A DNA stretch of 64,000 nucleotides from Blastopirellula sp. J2-11 (GCF_024584705.1 NZ_CP097384.1:4836001-4900000), one strand, 5' to 3'. Positions 45,476-54,430 are shown, counted from the stretch's first letter. Translations and numbers: made by a program. The notes: generated by a model not told the origin, from the letters alone.

Positions 45476-47053
45476 ATGGACGCTCCGCTTCACTCTCCTC
45501 TGCTGTGGCGGAAAAGCGCGACGCAAATCGCCGCAGGCGTCGTCGCTGGAGACTTCTCTGTTACCGAAGTGGTCGAGCAACATGCCCAGCGGATCGAAAA
45601 GGTCAATCCGCAGATCAACGCCATCGTCTATTCGCTGCTTGACGCCGCACGGAAAACCGCACAAGCGTTCGACAACGCCAGACGCCCCAGCGAACCTGGT
45701 CTGCTGCATGGCGTGCCGATCACCATCAAGGAATGCTATTACGTGCAAGGCGCTCCGGCGACGATTGGCCTGACGCACAAGCAATCGATCTCGCAACAAG
45801 ATGGGCCGCACGTCCAACAATTGCGCAGCGCCGGCGCGATCCCGCTGGGCGTCACCAATGTGCCGCAACTGATGATCCTGCATGAGACCGATAATCCGGT
45901 CTATGGACGCACGAACAATCCCTGGAGCTTGGAGCACGGCGTCGGCGGTTCGAGCGGTGGTGAAGCGGCGATCATCGCGGCCGGCGGTTCTCCACTCGGT
46001 CTGGGAAGCGATCTCGGCGGCAGTATTCGCTTGCCGGCGCACTTCTGCGGCGTCCACGGAATCAAGCCGACCAACCGCCGACTGGCGCGCGTCGGCGCTT
46101 TCGCCAACTTACGCGGCATGCAAGGAGTCGAGTATCAGACAGGCCCGCTCGCGCGGCACGTTGAAGATCTGGAACTTGCGTTGCGCGTCCTTTCGTCCCC
46201 CGAATATGGCTGGAGAAACGGGGATGTCGGCCGCGCGGCTTTGGCTCCCAGCAGCGAGGTCGATTTCACCCAGCTTCGAATCGGCTACTGGGAGGACGAC
46301 GGCTACTTTCAAGCGGCGCCGGCGATTCGTCGCGTTGTTCGCGAGTCGGTCACTGCGCTGCGAGAGTGCGGCGCTGAAGTGATCGAACTACCGCCGCCCA
46401 ATGTGCCGGCGGCGCTGCAGCACTACTTCGCGATGGTCAGCGCCGATGGAGGCAACGACTTTCGCCAACTCCTGAAAGGAAGCAAACAAGATGCGGAGGT
46501 CGCGAGAATTGTGCGACTGGCCAAAACGCCCCGTTGGATTCGCCCGCTGATGGCCGCAATGCTGCGGATGCGGGGAGAAAAGAAGCTGGCCGACTTGTTT
46601 GTCGCGGCCGGGCCACGTTCGTCGAAATCGCTCTGGAAAGCGACCGCCGCTTCGCTTGAATTTGTCGCATCCATCCAACAATCGTGGGATGACGCCAACA
46701 TCGACGCCGTCATCACGCCGCCGCATGCGCTGCCGGCGTTCCTGCACGGCATGGCGGTCGAACTATTGCCGTCGGCCAGCTACGCACTGCTATTTAATCT
46801 ACTGGGCGTTCCGTGCGGCGTTGTCACCTGTTCGCAAGTTGGTGATAACGAACTCTCTGATCGCACCGATCTTTCCGATCCTGTGGAGCGCAGCGCCCAA
46901 CGTGTCGAGTTCGCAAGTCGCGGTCTACCTGTCGGGCTGCAAGTCGCCGCGCGCCCCTGGCGCGAGGACCAACTGCTGGCGATTATGTCTAAAGTCGAAT
47001 CGTATTTTCGCGATCGTGCTGATTACCCCGACGTGTCGCGCCTGCCGATCTAG
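45476..47053 (+). CDS. Amidase signature family enzyme
   Basis: A 525-residue hydrolase of the amidase signature family. The Ser-cisSer-Lys triad is visible: Lys85 in ITIKECYY, Ser159 in GGSSGGEAA and the nucleophile Ser183 in GSDLGGSIR, with the exact 24-residue spacing seen in fatty acid amide hydrolase. I use the ATG at 45476; an upstream TTG would add nine hydrophobic residues. It is not part of a gatCAB operon and lacks GatA's usual neighbours, so it is more likely a stand-alone amidase than Glu-tRNA amidotransferase. Substrate unknown. It is divergent from the cytochrome peroxidase. Confidence 0.88.
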   Translation: MDAPLHSPLLWRKSATQIAAGVVAGDFSVTEVVEQHAQRIEKVNPQINAIVYSLLDAARKTAQAFDNARRPSEPGLLHGVPITIKECYYVQGAPATIGLTHKQSISQQDGPHVQQLRSAGAIPLGVTNVPQLMILHETDNPVYGRTNNPWSLEHGVGGSSGGEAAIIAAGGSPLGLGSDLGGSIRLPAHFCGVHGIKPTNRRLARVGAFANLRGMQGVEYQTGPLARHVEDLELALRVLSSPEYGWRNGDVGRAALAPSSEVDFTQLRIGYWEDDGYFQAAPAIRRVVRESVTALRECGAEVIELPPPNVPAALQHYFAMVSADGGNDFRQLLKGSKQDAEVARIVRLAKTPRWIRPLMAAMLRMRGEKKLADLFVAAGPRSSKSLWKATAASLEFVASIQQSWDDANIDAVITPPHALPAFLHGMAVELLPSASYALLFNLLGVPCGVVTCSQVGDNELSDRTDLSDPVERSAQRVEFASRGLPVGLQVAARPWREDQLLAIMSKVESYFRDRADYPDVSRLPI

Positions 47054-47262
47054 TTGGACCTGCCGATCGACGGGAGAGGACGTATCTCTCCCAAAATCAG
47101 CCGCACGGCGTTAGCCGCAGTTTCTGACAGGAACGGACTTTCGACGGAAAATCGGAGGCAAGAAACCGCGGCTAACGTCGACATGCATTACGGCGGTGCA
47201 AACATGGCGCGAAACAGCTTGCCGCTTTTCCCTCGCTGGCGCTTTTTGACGTTGCGTTCTTT

Positions 47263-47452
47263 CCCGGTTGGCCGCGATAGCTCCGCTATCGGGGCCGACG
47301 AAGTCGGTAAGAGGCAGCGAGCCGTGGTCGGACCTGACAGCGGTGGTTGCCGCGCCGTTTGAAATGGCGAAATGGCCTCGAACTGCTTACCAGGAACCAA
47401 TGCCTCTTACGGCTGCGCCGCCCCGATAGCGGAGCTATCGCGGCCAACCGGG
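47263..47452. repeat. Palindromic element with 32-bp perfect inverted arms
   Basis: Arms 47263-47294 and 47421-47452 are perfect inverted copies of 32 bp. An inner perfect 10-bp pair (47307-47316 with 47401-47410, GTAAGAGGCA) is nested between them. Each outer arm has a hairpin CGATAGC-TCC-GCTATCG, the same plan as the CTTTCGC-TCC-GCGAAAG hairpin in the 7.4 and 9.3 kb elements but with a different stem. No transposase is inside. Confidence 0.85.
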
Positions 47453-47503
47453 CGTAGTTTGGAAAATAGCGCAACCTCAAAGCTCGCGCTTCGGGCCATG
47501 AAG

Positions 47504-47535
47504 AAAAAAAGGCGCCCTTTGAGGGGCGCCTTTTT
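47504..47535 (-). terminator. Terminator of the DUF1573 gene
   Basis: GGCGCCC (47511-47517) pairs with GGGCGCC (47524-47530), extended by A/T pairs, and ends in seven T residues on the minus strand, 24 bp past the stop. Confidence 0.88.
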
Positions 47536-47558
47536 GAAATTCAATGTCGCGAGTGATG

Positions 47559-48566
47559 TTACTCGTTGACGGTAACCTCTGCGTCTTTCACGTTGACCGT
47601 CGCTACCGTTTCGCCGGAGGCTCCACCCGCGATGTCCGTTTCGATCACAATCTTTTGCATCTGATTGCCCGACTTGCCGCCGGCGGTGTAGGTGATCGGG
47701 ATAAAGTGGAGCAACTTCGCTTCGTCCGAGGGCTGAGCGAATTGAAACAACTTGTTGTCGCACTTGATCGACGTGATTTTGAACGGCTTCTTGGCCCGCA
47801 CAATCAACTTCTTCTCGACCGATTCTCCCTGCGAGAGTTCACCTAGCGCCAAAGCGGCCGGGCTGACGGTCACGGCTGGAGCAATTTTGCCTTCGACCGG
47901 CAACGTGATATTCGGGTTTCGCCCGTCGTTGGTGACCAAAGTCAGATGGTCTTGAATGTAGCCGACCGGTGCGTCGTCTTTGAGCTTCACCGTCAGATCG
48001 TAAGCGATCCGGCCTGCAGCACGTTTCGGTTCTGACATTTCGACCGACAAATGCGGGTTATCGCTCCGCACGTCAAGGATTTGCCAGTTGCTGCCGCCTG
48101 CATAAGCGACGTTCACTTTGGCCGAAGCGGGCTCGCCTTGATCGACCGATCCAAGCTTCACGGCGCCTGGCTGGAAGACGACATCGCCGCGAATATGACC
48201 ACGGACGTTGAGCTGGACTTCGGCGTAATACGGCTTGTCAATCGTCACCGTAACGGTGGCGCTTTTTTCGCCGAGGAAGCTGTCGGTATTGAACTTGCAG
48301 ACGATCGCCCCTTTTTCCCACGTCTTCAAGTCATTGCTTTTGATCGACGGGGTAGTGCAACCACAGCTGGAACGTACGGCGGTGACGTGCACGTCTTCTT
48401 CGTAGATGTTCTGCAGATCGAACTCATAAATCGCGTCGGCGCCGCGGGCGACGGTACCGAAGTCATGCGACGTGACGTTAAACATTTTCCGAGCCCAGTC
48501 TTGAGCCGAAGCGACGCTAGCAAGCATCAAACAAAATGCCAACGACAAGATTGCTGATCGAGACAC
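47559..48566 (-). CDS. DUF1573 secreted protein
   Basis: A 335-residue protein. The start is GTG at 48566 with AGGAG upstream. The signal peptide (residues 1-21) ends ASVASAQ. The DUF1573 domain (about 30-125) has the family's Cys motif SSCGCTTP and the preceding HDFGTVARG. Two further Ig-like beta domains follow (about 135-235 and 236-335; the last with PFKITSIKCDN). DUF1573 proteins are common in Bacteroidetes and Planctomycetes and are extracytoplasmic; their function is not established. It is divergent from the thioredoxin/NHL lipoprotein, which may share its compartment. Confidence 0.9.
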   Translation of the reverse strand: MSRSAILSLAFCLMLASVASAQDWARKMFNVTSHDFGTVARGADAIYEFDLQNIYEEDVHVTAVRSSCGCTTPSIKSNDLKTWEKGAIVCKFNTDSFLGEKSATVTVTIDKPYYAEVQLNVRGHIRGDVVFQPGAVKLGSVDQGEPASAKVNVAYAGGSNWQILDVRSDNPHLSVEMSEPKRAAGRIAYDLTVKLKDDAPVGYIQDHLTLVTNDGRNPNITLPVEGKIAPAVTVSPAALALGELSQGESVEKKLIVRAKKPFKITSIKCDNKLFQFAQPSDEAKLLHFIPITYTAGGKSGNQMQKIVIETDIAGGASGETVATVNVKDAEVTVNE

Positions 48567-48940
48567 GAGCTTGGCTCCTTAGCAAATTTTTCGAGGCGGG
48601 AAGCCGATTCGTTCCACTTGGGGCAGGGATAAACCGGCGAATCGACCCGTTTCTATTTGAACATAACGCGATACGGCCGACAAACAATCGGCTGCACTTA
48701 GGAATAATCGGTAGGACCGCTACAAATTTCCACCCAAATCAACGACATTCGTAGATGCTGCGCTATTCAGGTATTTGTTACGTAATTCACTCCACCGAAG
48801 CAGCTGCGATACTTACCATGACCGTACCATCTTTCCGATTTTCTCTAGGTCGGCGCCAGCAATTCGCTAAGATGAAAAATAGCTCCCCTAGTAGTCCCAC
48901 CCTTTTAATCCCCCCTTTCGCCACAAATTTGAGGTGCATG
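48567..48940. other. Divergent intergenic region
   Basis: About 374 bp between DUF1573 (minus) and the thioredoxin/NHL gene (plus). GCTAAGAT near 48866-48873 resembles the -10 found before ffh but lacks a good -35. No RNA or small gene recognised. Confidence 0.45.
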
Positions 48941-51133
48941 ATGCAAACGAATCAAAATCTCTGCATCTGTTTGTTGATAGTTGCTCTTCTCTCCTCCACC
49001 GGATGCGGCCCTAGCCAACCGGCGGTTGTCGCAGCTGCAGAAGAGGGACGCAAGGCAGCAGAACAGACCGATGTTGCACCTGCAGAAAAAGCTCCTCCTG
49101 CCGAGGGTGAAGCCGTGGCAAAAATTCCGGAACCATTCCCGCGCCGAATTCCAGCGCCTGAGTTTCCGACTGACATGGAGTGGATGAACACCTCGGGGCC
49201 GGTTCGTTTGCGCGACCTGCGGGGGAAGTTTGTGTTGCTCGATTTCTGGACCTATTGCTGCATCAATTGCATTCACATTCTGCCAGAACTCAAAAAGCTG
49301 GAACACGAATTCCCCAACGAACTGGTGGTGATCGGCGTTCACTCGGCCAAGTTTGAAAATGAAGCCGACGCCAAGAACATCGCCGAAGCGATCTTGCGTT
49401 ACGAAATCGAACATCCCGTCGTCAATGACGACCAACACCGCATCTGGAATTCGTTCTTTGTCCGTAGTTGGCCAACCATGTATCTGCTTGATCCCGAAGG
49501 CAACGTCGTCTTCGGCAAGAGCGGCGAATTTGAAGCGAAGGAAATCGCGGCGGTCTTAAATCGCGCGATTCCGTACTACGAACAACAAGGGACGCTCGAT
49601 CGGACCCCGATTCGATTTGAATTGCTCGCCTACAGCCAAGAACCGACGCCGCTTCGCTTTCCTGGCAAAGTGCTGGCCGACGAAAAGTCAGGCCGCTTGT
49701 TCATCGCGGACAGCAATCACAATCGGATCGTCATCGCCGGGCTCGACGGCAAGCTGATCGAGACGATCGGCAATGGAGCGATCGGCACGACCGACGGCGA
49801 CTACGCAACCGCCAGCTTCCATCACCTGCAAGGAATGGCGCTCGACGGCGATACCCTCTATGTCGCCGACACTGAAAACCACATGCTCCGCAAGGTCGAC
49901 TTGAAAACCAAGCAAGTCACCACGATTGCCGGCAAAGGAGAACAAGGGCGCAACTCGTGGCCCGGCATCCCCGCAAGCGGTTTGCTGCGATCGCAAGTGC
50001 CCGACCGCTTTGTGGGCAAACCGCTCGAGACCGCGCTCAACAGCCCGTGGGCCTTGTGGGTCAAGGGAGACGATCTCTACATCGCGATGGCTGGTCCCCA
50101 TCAGATCTGGAAGATGAAACTCGACGGATCGGAGATTGGTCCGTACGCCGGCAACGGTCGCGAAGACATCGTCGATGGCCCGCTGCTTCCCCCGGTTCCC
50201 TACGAACAAGGCTTTTCGTCGTTCGCCCAACCGTCTGGTCTGACCTCGGACGGAACCTGGCTGTACGTCGCCGATAGCGAAGGGAGCTCGATTCGAGCGG
50301 TTCCGTTCGATCCCCAGGGAAAAGTTCGTACTGTCACCGGGTCGGCGCACCTTGCTTCGGGACGGCTGTTTGACTTCGGCGACAAGGATGGCTCGGCGAC
50401 CGAAGCTCGCCTGCAACACGCGCTGGGCGTCTGCTATGTCGACGGTCAGATCTATATCGCAGACACCTATAACAGCAAAATCCGGGTCGCTGACGCCAAA
50501 ACGGGCGAAGTCCGCACCATCGCCGGAACCGGTGAACATGGCGCCGACGACAGTAAACCAACCTTTGACGAGCCGGCCGGGCTGAGCTATGCCGACGGCA
50601 AGCTGTACGTCGCCGACACCAACAATCACTTGATTCGGACGATCGACCTGAAAAGTGGCCAGGTCAAAACGCTGACGATTGACGGACTGACTCCCCCTTC
50701 CCCCCCCAAGGTGAAGCAAGCTCCCAATTTTTCCTCGGCCAAAGAAATCGTCCTGCCGCCGACCAAAGTGACCGCGACTGACAGTCAGGTAAATCTGAAT
50801 GTTGATATTCAGCTCCCCCCCGGCTGGAAAATTAACGCGTTGGCTCCGACTAGTTATTACCTGGAAGGGGAATCGACCGGGCCGGTCCCAACCCCTGCCG
50901 AGGTCGAATTGGTCACTCTGACTGAGCCCAAGCCGCAGTTTTCGATCGCGGCGCCGGTAACCGGCGAAGGGAAATCGACCGTGAAACTGTCGCTGCGGTA
51001 CTACTATTGCGAAGAAGGAGTCGATGGCCTCTGCAAAACCGCGGAAGTCCGCTGGAGCGTTCCCCTGGAAATCGTTCCCTCAGGCGGCCAGTCATCCGTG
51101 ACCTTGGTCACGAAGCCCGAACTTGGACTGTAA
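48941..51133 (+). CDS. Lipoprotein with thioredoxin-like and NHL-repeat domains (NHLRC2-like)
   Basis: A 730-residue protein. The start at 48941 (GAGG six bases upstream) gives a lipoprotein signal with lipobox LSSTGC, lipidated Cys at about 22. A Pro/Ala/Glu-rich linker follows. The thioredoxin-like domain (about 75-215) carries the WTYCCINC active-site motif. A six-bladed NHL beta-propeller (about 235-580) shows repeats such as GRLFIADSNHNRIVIAGLDG, LYVADTENHMLRKVD and LYVADTNNHLIRTID. The C-terminal part (about 600-730) is beta-rich with YYYCEEG, resembling the DsbD N-terminal domain. The order matches human NHLRC2. A thiol-redox role at the cell envelope is likely but not proven. An upstream frame extension is unlikely. 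Confidence 0.88.
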   Translation: MQTNQNLCICLLIVALLSSTGCGPSQPAVVAAAEEGRKAAEQTDVAPAEKAPPAEGEAVAKIPEPFPRRIPAPEFPTDMEWMNTSGPVRLRDLRGKFVLLDFWTYCCINCIHILPELKKLEHEFPNELVVIGVHSAKFENEADAKNIAEAILRYEIEHPVVNDDQHRIWNSFFVRSWPTMYLLDPEGNVVFGKSGEFEAKEIAAVLNRAIPYYEQQGTLDRTPIRFELLAYSQEPTPLRFPGKVLADEKSGRLFIADSNHNRIVIAGLDGKLIETIGNGAIGTTDGDYATASFHHLQGMALDGDTLYVADTENHMLRKVDLKTKQVTTIAGKGEQGRNSWPGIPASGLLRSQVPDRFVGKPLETALNSPWALWVKGDDLYIAMAGPHQIWKMKLDGSEIGPYAGNGREDIVDGPLLPPVPYEQGFSSFAQPSGLTSDGTWLYVADSEGSSIRAVPFDPQGKVRTVTGSAHLASGRLFDFGDKDGSATEARLQHALGVCYVDGQIYIADTYNSKIRVADAKTGEVRTIAGTGEHGADDSKPTFDEPAGLSYADGKLYVADTNNHLIRTIDLKSGQVKTLTIDGLTPPSPPKVKQAPNFSSAKEIVLPPTKVTATDSQVNLNVDIQLPPGWKINALAPTSYYLEGESTGPVPTPAEVELVTLTEPKPQFSIAAPVTGEGKSTVKLSLRYYYCEEGVDGLCKTAEVRWSVPLEIVPSGGQSSVTLVTKPELGL

Positions 51134-51174
51134 ACCGCTGTGGCGTAAAGATTTAACCCACAAAGCTGCCCTTC

Positions 51175-51216
51175 GAGCCATCGGCCGGGACCAATCTCCC
51201 GGCCGATGGCTCTTTG
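51175..51216 (+). terminator. Terminator of the thioredoxin/NHL gene
   Basis: A 16-bp perfect stem, GAGCCATCGGCCGGGA with TCCCGGCCGATGGCTC, six-base loop, followed by TTTG, 41 bp past the stop. Confidence 0.88.
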
Positions 51217-51252
51217 CATGTCGTTAGCGCCCAAATTCATTTAGGGGACCAA

Positions 51253-51282
51253 TTTACAAACCGGGCGCAGCTTTGCTAAGAT
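51253..51282 (+). promoter_or_regulatory. Promoter of ffh
   Basis: TTTACA (51253-51258), 18-bp spacer, TAAGAT (51277-51282): the best sigma70-like match seen in the window, 84 bp before the ffh ATG. Confidence 0.5.
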
Positions 51283-51366
51283 ACGCGTTTCGTCTCAATC
51301 CGCCCTTGTATTCTGGGGAGCGGAAGAGTCGCCCATAAGTCTGCTATTGGTCCCTGGTCGTATTTG

Positions 51367-52812
51367 ATGTTCGCTTCGCTTCAAGACAATCTCCGATCTG
51401 CGCTAAAATCATTGCGTGGCAAGGGAAAGCTGACCGAAGCGAATATGCGCGACGGCCTGCAGATGGTCGAAGAGGCGATGATCGAAGCGGACGTCGCCTA
51501 TCCGGTCGTCCAAGACTTCATGGCTCGCGTCTCCGAAGAGGCGATGGGTCAAAAGGTCCTCAAATCGCTCAATCCCGATCAACAGCTCGTCGGCGTCGTC
51601 CACGAACAGTTGATCCAGTTGCTGGGTCCGGTTGATCCCTCGCTGCATCTTGAGAAAGACGTCACCGTCCTCATGATGTGCGGCTTGCAGGGCGCCGGCA
51701 AAACGACCACCTGCGGCAAGCTGGCTCGCTTGATCAGTACTGAAGGTAAGAAAGCCTTACTGGTCGCGGCCGACTTGCAGCGTCCGGCCGCTGTGCAGCA
51801 ATTGCACGTTGTCGGCGAAAGCGTCGGCGCCAAAGTTTACAGCGAAGAGAACGCGTCTGATCCGATTGCGGTCTGCCAGAACGCGGTTAAATTTGCCCGC
51901 GAAAACGGCATCAACGTCGTCATCCTCGATACCGCCGGCCGCTTGGCGATCGACGAAGAGTTGATGGAGCAGCTGAAGACGATCGATCGCAAGATTGGTC
52001 CGGATCAGTGCTTCCTGGTTGTCGACGGCATGACCGGTCAAGACGCGGTCAACAGCGCCAAAGCGTTTAACGACGCGTTGGAGTTGGACGGCGTAATCAT
52101 GACCAAGCTGGATGGCGATGCTCGCGGCGGCGCTCTCTTGTCGGTCAAGCATGTCACCGGCGTGCCGATCAAGTTTATCGGCATCAGCGAACACATGGAC
52201 GGTCTTGAGCCGTTCTACGCCGACCGCATGGCGGGACGAATCCTCGGGATGGGCGACGTCCTCTCGATGGTCGAAATGGCGCAGCGCGAGTTCGACCAAG
52301 ACGAGGCGATGAAGGCGCAGAAGGCGCTCGAAGCGGGCAACTTCACGCTCGACGACTTCAAACGCCAACTCGAACAAATCATGCGGCCCGGCCTGATGAA
52401 AAAGATGCTCGGCATGATGCCGGGAATGGGCGAAATGGCCGGCATGCTGCAGAACGCCGATCATGAGAAAGACATGCGTCGTTTGCGGGGGATCATCGAC
52501 TCGATGACTCGCGAAGAACGTCGCACTCCCAAAGTCATTACTCCGGCTCGTCGGCAACGTATCGCCGTCGGTTCGGGGACCTCGCCGCAAGAGGTGAACG
52601 AACTCCTGAAACAGTTCGACGCAATGTCGTCGATGATGAAGGGTGCGTCGCCGTCCGAGTTAATCGGCAAGATGCAGCGAGGCGACCTGGTCGATGCGAC
52701 CGGCAAGATGAAGAAGAACAAAGTTGGTACGGGCAAACGCCTTAGCACCAAAGAGCGGCTCGCGCAGAAAAAAGTGCGTGACAAGGCGCTCCGTAAACGT
52801 AAAAAACGCTAG
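51367..52812 (+). CDS. ffh: Signal recognition particle protein Ffh
   Basis: A 481-residue GTPase of the signal recognition particle, which binds signal sequences and delivers ribosomes to FtsY. The N domain (1-90) is followed by the G domain with GLQGAGKTTTCGKLA, DTAGRLAIDEELM and TKLDGDARGG. The M domain (about 300-435) is rich in Met (MRPGLMKKMLGMMPGMGEMAGML), as required for the signal-sequence groove and 4.5S RNA binding, and ends in a basic tail. The ATG at 51367 is used; a TTG precedes it directly. It opens the ffh-rpsP-trmD-rplS series. Confidence 0.97.
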   Translation: MFASLQDNLRSALKSLRGKGKLTEANMRDGLQMVEEAMIEADVAYPVVQDFMARVSEEAMGQKVLKSLNPDQQLVGVVHEQLIQLLGPVDPSLHLEKDVTVLMMCGLQGAGKTTTCGKLARLISTEGKKALLVAADLQRPAAVQQLHVVGESVGAKVYSEENASDPIAVCQNAVKFARENGINVVILDTAGRLAIDEELMEQLKTIDRKIGPDQCFLVVDGMTGQDAVNSAKAFNDALELDGVIMTKLDGDARGGALLSVKHVTGVPIKFIGISEHMDGLEPFYADRMAGRILGMGDVLSMVEMAQREFDQDEAMKAQKALEAGNFTLDDFKRQLEQIMRPGLMKKMLGMMPGMGEMAGMLQNADHEKDMRRLRGIIDSMTREERRTPKVITPARRQRIAVGSGTSPQEVNELLKQFDAMSSMMKGASPSELIGKMQRGDLVDATGKMKKNKVGTGKRLSTKERLAQKKVRDKALRKRKKR

Positions 52813-52882
52813 ACGTCGTTTTCGAACAATTCATTTTCGAATACATTTGAATCAATTCGCAATTGCACAGGAGTAATCGTTC

Positions 52883-53344
52883 GTGGCAGTACGAATTCGC
52901 ATGAAGCGGATGGGTCGAACCCACCGCCCGTTTTACCGGATCTGCGCCATGGATTCTCGTTCGCCGCGTGATGGCAAGGCGATCGAGTATCTAGGCACCT
53001 ATGATCCGTTCGTGCCGGAAAAGGACGCTCGCGTCTCTTTGAAGCGCGAACGCGTTGATTATTGGTTGGGCGTTGGCGCCCAAGCCTCGCCGAAGGTCGC
53101 AGTCTTGCTTCGCAAGTACGGCACCGGCGGCACCCACTTGGACGCGCAAAACTCAGCCATCGAAAAGATGCAGGTCACGACCAAGTTCGTGCCGCAAAAG
53201 GTCGAAATCGCCGAGAAGGCGCCGGAAGCCCCGCCTGCGGAAGAAGCGCCCGCTGCGGAAGGCGAAACGGCGGAAGCCGCCGCTGAAGCTCCGGCTGCCG
53301 AAGCTCCCGCCGAAGAAGCGGCCAAGGTAGAAGGCGGCGAGTAA
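52883..53344 (+). CDS. rpsP: 30S ribosomal protein S16 with acidic C-terminal extension
   Basis: A 153-residue S16. The start is GTG at 52883 with AGGAG ten bases upstream. The core (1-85) matches the family: RIRMKRMGRTHRPFYRI, RDGKAIEYLGTYDP. Usual bacterial S16 is 80-90 residues; here a tail of about 50-60 residues follows, made almost only of Ala, Glu and Pro (EAPAAEGETAEAAAEAPAAE). The tail is likely disordered and probably exposed on the ribosome surface. It sits between ffh and trmD in the standard order, but rimM, normally next, is missing. Confidence 0.96.
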   Translation: MAVRIRMKRMGRTHRPFYRICAMDSRSPRDGKAIEYLGTYDPFVPEKDARVSLKRERVDYWLGVGAQASPKVAVLLRKYGTGGTHLDAQNSAIEKMQVTTKFVPQKVEIAEKAPEAPPAEEAPAAEGETAEAAAEAPAAEAPAEEAAKVEGGE

Positions 53345-53350
53345 TTCGCC

Positions 53351-54058
53351 ATGCGTTTTGACGTCCTGACTTTGTTTCCTGAGATCTTCTCCAGCTATTT
53401 GGGGCAAAGCCTTCTCGCGAAGGCGATCGCAGGAGACCTGGTCGAGGTCCATTCGCATGATATGCGCAAGTGGGCCAACGATAAGCACAACCGCGTCGAT
53501 GACCGACCTTTTGGCGGCGGCGCGGGAATGGTGATTCGAGCGGAACCCGTCGTCGAGTGCGTCGAAGCGGTTCAGCAAGAAAAAAGCCAGCCCGGTCGCT
53601 TGATCATGCTGACCCCGCAAGGTCGCCGGCTTGATCAGCCGCTGGTCGAAGAGTTGAGCCTGGAGCCGCGTCTGCTGCTATTGTGCGGACGCTACGAAGG
53701 GTTTGACCAACGTGTGAGCGATCTCCTCCAGCCCGAGGAGATCTCGATCGGCGACTATGTCCTCAACGGGGGCGAAGTCGCGGCGATGGCGATCATCGAC
53801 GCGGTGATCCGGCTCATCCCAGGCGTACTGGGAGACGAGACGAGCAGCGTCGACGATAGTTTTAGCTCGGGCAATCGGCTGCTAGAGTTCCCGCAATACA
53901 CGCGACCACGCGTTTACCGCGGACTCGCGGCGCCCGATGTCCTGCTTAGCGGCGACCACGCCCAAATCGCCGCCTGGCGAAAACAAGAGAGCATCAAACG
54001 AACAAAGCGGCGGCGAGCCGATTTACTCGATCGCAACGCCGAATCTGAAGACGAATAA
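53351..54058 (+). CDS. trmD: tRNA (guanine37-N1)-methyltransferase
   Basis: A 235-residue SPOUT-class enzyme that methylates G37 of tRNAs reading CUN, CCN and CGG codons. The family segments are clear: FDVLTLFPEIFSSYLGQS, DDRPFGGGAGMVIRAEP, LCGRYEGFDQRV, and EEISIGDYVLNGGEVAAM with the knot. Length is typical. It starts six bases after the rpsP stop, so the two are probably translated from one message. rimM does not lie between them as it does in most bacteria. Confidence 0.97.
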   Translation: MRFDVLTLFPEIFSSYLGQSLLAKAIAGDLVEVHSHDMRKWANDKHNRVDDRPFGGGAGMVIRAEPVVECVEAVQQEKSQPGRLIMLTPQGRRLDQPLVEELSLEPRLLLLCGRYEGFDQRVSDLLQPEEISIGDYVLNGGEVAAMAIIDAVIRLIPGVLGDETSSVDDSFSSGNRLLEFPQYTRPRVYRGLAAPDVLLSGDHAQIAAWRKQESIKRTKRRRADLLDRNAESEDE

Positions 54059-54079
54059 TCGCTGGAAAGGAAAGTTATC

Positions 54080-54430
54080 ATGAGCCAAGATTTGATGAAC
54101 AAGGTCGAAGCGGCCTACAAGAAGCCGGAAGTCGATCAATTCGAGATTGGGGACACCGTCGAAGTCCACACCAAGATTCTCGAAGGCAACAAAGAACGCA
54201 TCCAGGTCTACTCCGGTACGGTCATCGCCCGTAGCGGCAGCGGCACCCGTGAGATGTTCACCGTCCGTCGCATCGTCGGCGGCGAAGGGGTCGAAAAGAA
54301 GTTCCCGTTGCACAGCCCGAAGGTCGACAAGATCGTCTCGACCCGTAAGTCGGTCGTTCGCCGCGCGAAACTGTACTACCTGCGCGATCGCGTCGGCAAG
54401 GCGACCCGCTTGACCGAACGCCGCGTGTAG
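54080..54430 (+). CDS. rplS: 50S ribosomal protein L19
   Basis: A 116-residue protein at the 30S-50S interface. Family segments GDTVEVHTKILEGNKERIQVYSG-type start, FTVRRIVGGEGVEKKFPLHSP and the basic end (RAKLYYLRDRVGKATR) are present. AAGGAAAG precedes the ATG at 54080. It is the last gene of the group before a terminator at 54459. Confidence 0.97.
   Translation: MSQDLMNKVEAAYKKPEVDQFEIGDTVEVHTKILEGNKERIQVYSGTVIARSGSGTREMFTVRRIVGGEGVEKKFPLHSPKVDKIVSTRKSVVRRAKLYYLRDRVGKATRLTERRV

Larger units (their letters stand above)
47054..47558. other. Intergenic region with a complex palindromic element
   Basis: About 505 bp between the convergent amidase and DUF1573 genes. It holds the 190-bp palindromic element (47263-47452) and the DUF1573 terminator (47504-47535). 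No coding frame is convincing. Confidence 0.75.

Noticed and set aside
45476-47053. GatA subunit of Glu-tRNA(Gln) amidotransferase
   Set aside because: The triad fits the whole family, but gatC and gatB are absent and the flanking genes are unrelated, so a stand-alone amidase is more likely.
47263-47452. Insertion sequence or MITE with target-site duplication
   Set aside because: No direct repeat flanks the arms and no transposase is present; a REP-type palindrome explains it better.
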